A stretch of DNA of 64,000 nucleotides. Source: an uncultured Peptococcaceae bacterium (GTDB lineage: Bacteria; Bacillota; Peptococcia; Peptococcales; Peptococcaceae). The position numbers and the translations under genes are program-made. The stretch is from positions 1 to 64,000 of the forward strand of contig CAJUDO010000013.1 of NCBI GenBank assembly GCA_910585405.1. Direction: 5' to 3'. Under the pieces are notes generated by a model, which saw only the letters and a list, made by a program, of their open reading frames with translations, searched no databases and had not been told where the DNA came from. Of the stretch, positions 61,768-64,000 are shown piece by piece. The first letter of the stretch is position 1. The number at the start of each line of letters is the position of its first letter.

Positions 61768-62613
61768 CTATTGTTCTGCCGCTTGCTGCAGCGCTTCCAC
61801 CTGCTGCCAGTATTCTTCCAAACACAATCCATTTTCTGTGATATACTGGGCTACTTCATTACCCACATAGCGATAATGCCACGGCTCGTAAATAATTCCA
61901 GTATATTCACTTTTACCTTGAGGATAGCGCAGAATAAAACCATACTTCCAGCTATTGGTCATTAGCCATTGCTGTTCTGGCGTGTCCGCCTGCGAATCAT
62001 CCAGCATCTGATGGCTCGTTGCCACAATATCTGCCGTTAAACCTGTTTGATGTTCGCTGGTACCCGGATAAGCCACCACTGTTTTTGCTTTTTCGTAGGC
62101 ATCCTCATAAGACAGCCCCGCAGCCTGCTGCTTTTCTACCTGCTTTTCAAACAAAGTGGTCTGACGTTCCCAACTGCGATAGCTAGAGCAAATCATTGGA
62201 GACAACCCTTCTGCACGGGCATCCTGAAGCATTGTGTTCATTGCATCTGCCGCTCGCTTGTCAAATTTGAAATCGGTATTGTCTACCGTTACCAATTCGG
62301 GCATATATCCATCCGCCAAGGCATGACTGCTGTTCACCAATACAGTTTTCCAGCTTTCCTCCTCCGGCAGGATTGGAATCTGTACTGTTTGCTGCAAATC
62401 ATCCCCGCTATTCGGGCTCTCATCCACCGAAACAGGATTATCTGCAGGCTGTTCTGCCTCCTGTCCAGTCATTTTCCCCATAAAAACAATACATACAATT
62501 CCTATCAAAAGGATCGCCAAAACCGCTGCAATGATTCTCATCTGCTGCTGTTTTTTCTCCTGTTGATGCTGCAGTCTTCGTTGCCGCGCTCTAGATTTAT
62601 TTTCTTCCTGCAT
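61768..62613 (-). CDS. D-alanyl-D-alanine carboxypeptidase, VanY/M15B family
   Basis: A 281-aa membrane-anchored zinc peptidase. A basic N-terminus and transmembrane helix (about residues 26-47) are followed by a linker rich in acidic residues. The M15B core has SSYRSWERQTTLFEKQVE, the zinc ligands in TSEHQTGLTADIVA (His and Asp), the catalytic Glu and last His in IIYEPWHYRYVGNEVAQ. It trims the terminal D-alanine of peptidoglycan stem peptides. The ATG at 62613 has AGGAGG. A short gap separates it from the upstream WG-repeat gene. Confidence 0.93.
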   Translation of the reverse strand: MQEENKSRARQRRLQHQQEKKQQQMRIIAAVLAILLIGIVCIVFMGKMTGQEAEQPADNPVSVDESPNSGDDLQQTVQIPILPEEESWKTVLVNSSHALADGYMPELVTVDNTDFKFDKRAADAMNTMLQDARAEGLSPMICSSYRSWERQTTLFEKQVEKQQAAGLSYEDAYEKAKTVVAYPGTSEHQTGLTADIVATSHQMLDDSQADTPEQQWLMTNSWKYGFILRYPQGKSEYTGIIYEPWHYRYVGNEVAQYITENGLCLEEYWQQVEALQQAAEQ

Positions 62614-62684
62614 AATATCCTCCTGTCCTAAAATCCAAAATTTTCGGGCACTTCCCACATCACATTGTATTTGACGCCAGGTTG

Positions 62685-64000
62685 CTATTCATCCACTGCC
62701 GAATCAAACAGCGACTGCTGAAACAACCAATTTCCCTGATCATCCATAAGCCCTTGGGAAAAACCCTTTTCCACCCAGAAACGATCCTCCGACAGCACCG
62801 CAATATTTTTTGCTTTCTCAATGAGAATGTTTCCGTTCAAATCCAGTAAATCACAGAGCTCGCTGCCGCCATAGCGATAACGGCCGAGCAAAAGAGAAGG
62901 TTTCTGCTCAGTTTCCAAGGAGCCATTATAAAGATATACGGAATTGATGCTCTCATAGTCGCGGCTACCGTATTTATTGCCCTCCAAATCCAAAAGCTGC
63001 GCCTTGTTGTCCTTCCAATCGCTGTAAATCAGGCGACCGTTCCCCGCTATCTGCAGCCATGTATCCGGTGCGCCTTCAAAAACCACTTCGCCTTGCCTGT
63101 TCAAAAGTAGTGGTGTCCTCGACAGATCTCTCGCAATGAAATAGCAATCCGTATCGGTATATTCTCTGTAAATTGTTTCATAGCGCTCACTGACCGCTTC
63201 TCCCTCATAGTTATACATCTGCATCGCCTGTTGCCACTCACCTTGCTCATATCTGGAAAAATCCATGAGCATCACATCATCATCCGCATAGACAATCTCC
63301 ATTTCCTGGACTCCATCCTGTGCCGCACTGGCATACCGCACAGCGCCGTCCTCCAGGGAAATGACAAAGAACTGCTCTCCTTTTTGCGCGATGCACAAAT
63401 CCACACCAGGAGCATTGCAGCCACGAACCTTATCGTAGTCACAAGGAATCCGCTCTGTACCATCCAATCCATAGACGCCCATCTTTCCGTCTTGCTCCAC
63501 TACAAGCCACTGCTCTCCATATATCCAACAGTCTGTATATTCTCGCAGTATCTTCAAGGAGCCATCAGCAATGCGATAACCGTCGCCCTGTTGATTCTGC
63601 AGAATATAAAAATCCCCATTCTGCATCATATAGCCTACATCTTCCAAAAGGACCTCACCGGTCTTGCGGCTTTCCAGTCTGCCATCATTATATAATACAT
63701 AATCGCCATAGACAGCGACCACCAACCGTTGCCCCAAATCCTGCAAAAAGGTACCGTCCAAATCGTACAGCTGATATTGATAGTGAATATGCTTATAGTT
63801 GTCCTCGTCATAAAGCTCCTCCGCTGTAAGTGAGGGATCATCCACCGTTACCGTTATCGTCCGCAGCCATAGTTGCTGCCCCTTTTCTCTATCATAAACG
63901 ACCTCCACATTGCGGCGCTCCATCGGCAAGACCATCCTGCCGGTTTCATCAATAGCTCCGTACAAATAGTCCCAGTCATTGGTGGTGCGGCTGCTGTCAT
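62685..64000 (-). CDS. WG-repeat protein (partial, start beyond the window)
   Basis: At least 438 codons, open to the right edge, so the N-terminus is missing. The sequence consists of repeated short beta units such as GAIDETGRMVLPMERR, GKMGVYGLDGTERIPCDYDK, LLLNRQGEVVFEGAP, LLDLNGNILIE and GLMDDQGNWLFQ, the pattern of WG (KWG) repeats. The protein probably forms a beta-propeller-like extracellular or periplasmic domain. It lies upstream of vanY and is probably co-transcribed. Function unknown. Confidence 0.75.
   Translation of the reverse strand, partial: DSSRTTNDWDYLYGAIDETGRMVLPMERRNVEVVYDREKGQQLWLRTITVTVDDPSLTAEELYDEDNYKHIHYQYQLYDLDGTFLQDLGQRLVVAVYGDYVLYNDGRLESRKTGEVLLEDVGYMMQNGDFYILQNQQGDGYRIADGSLKILREYTDCWIYGEQWLVVEQDGKMGVYGLDGTERIPCDYDKVRGCNAPGVDLCIAQKGEQFFVISLEDGAVRYASAAQDGVQEMEIVYADDDVMLMDFSRYEQGEWQQAMQMYNYEGEAVSERYETIYREYTDTDCYFIARDLSRTPLLLNRQGEVVFEGAPDTWLQIAGNGRLIYSDWKDNKAQLLDLEGNKYGSRDYESINSVYLYNGSLETEQKPSLLLGRYRYGGSELCDLLDLNGNILIEKAKNIAVLSEDRFWVEKGFSQGLMDDQGNWLFQQSLFDSAVDE

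Overview
The window reads as one chromosomal stretch of a spore-forming member of the Bacillota, most likely a Clostridia-like lineage. The evidence is spo0A, a Spo0E-type phosphatase, the yqfC-yqfD sporulation pair, a degenerate LytM protein, a T-box leader on a two-subunit glycyl-tRNA synthetase, a DnaI/DnaD-type helicase loading pair, a single-chain pyruvate carboxylase and an S-layer-homology surface protein. The genus cannot be fixed from the sequence. Gene calls are dense and mostly on the minus strand. Where the first in-frame codon lacked a ribosome binding site, I moved the start to a codon that has one.

Layout. 1-950 is AT-rich, gene-poor and repetitive: a two-copy 99-bp tandem repeat, a dyad, and five AACC-N3-GGTT palindromes spaced exactly 22 bp. 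885-1250 is a tRNA Glu-Val-Thr operon with promoter and terminator. 1360-3849 (minus) carries glutamate-cysteine ligase, zapA and dapF. 4019-6943 (plus) starts with a candidate structured RNA, then topB and queH. 7346-9573 (plus) has an alanine/glycine:Na+ symporter and a TauE-type exporter. 9778-13446 (minus) holds a 54-aa gene and T-box-controlled glyQ-glyS. 13768-16300 has a small membrane protein, a LysR regulator and an MFS transporter. 16472-21085 (minus) is a tightly overlapped operon: peptidase T-like enzyme, sfsA, a P-loop/Asp23 fusion, a DnaD-like protein and dnaI. 21346-23956 (plus) is a nitrate/sulfonate/thiamine-precursor-type ABC transporter. 24294-31655 (minus) is a 2453-aa SLH surface protein of visibly different composition.

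The right half opens with pyc (32404-35835), followed by small membrane, HAD and permease genes. Next comes the nfeD-floA envelope operon, preceded by an unusual ThiL-histidine-kinase fusion, thiD, an unknown ORF and aroK. A cupin gene and spo0A lie upstream of these, then a LytM pseudo-enzyme, pheA, an AI-2E-family permease, a short recQ and plsC. 51907-55310 holds the Spo0E-like gene, a nitroreductase, yqfD, yqfC and a DUF421 protein. 55490-61699 has an MFS transporter and then a transport/hydrolysis module: an SLC13-like permease, an alkaline-phosphatase-superfamily enzyme and a divergent LysR. The window ends with a VanY-type carboxypeptidase and a WG-repeat protein that runs off the right edge.

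The most notable observations are the 22-bp palindrome array, the structured RNA before topB, the ThiL-histidine-kinase fusion, the P-loop/Asp23 fusion, and the four overlooked sporulation-linked genes or variants. No phage, IS element or CRISPR array was seen.
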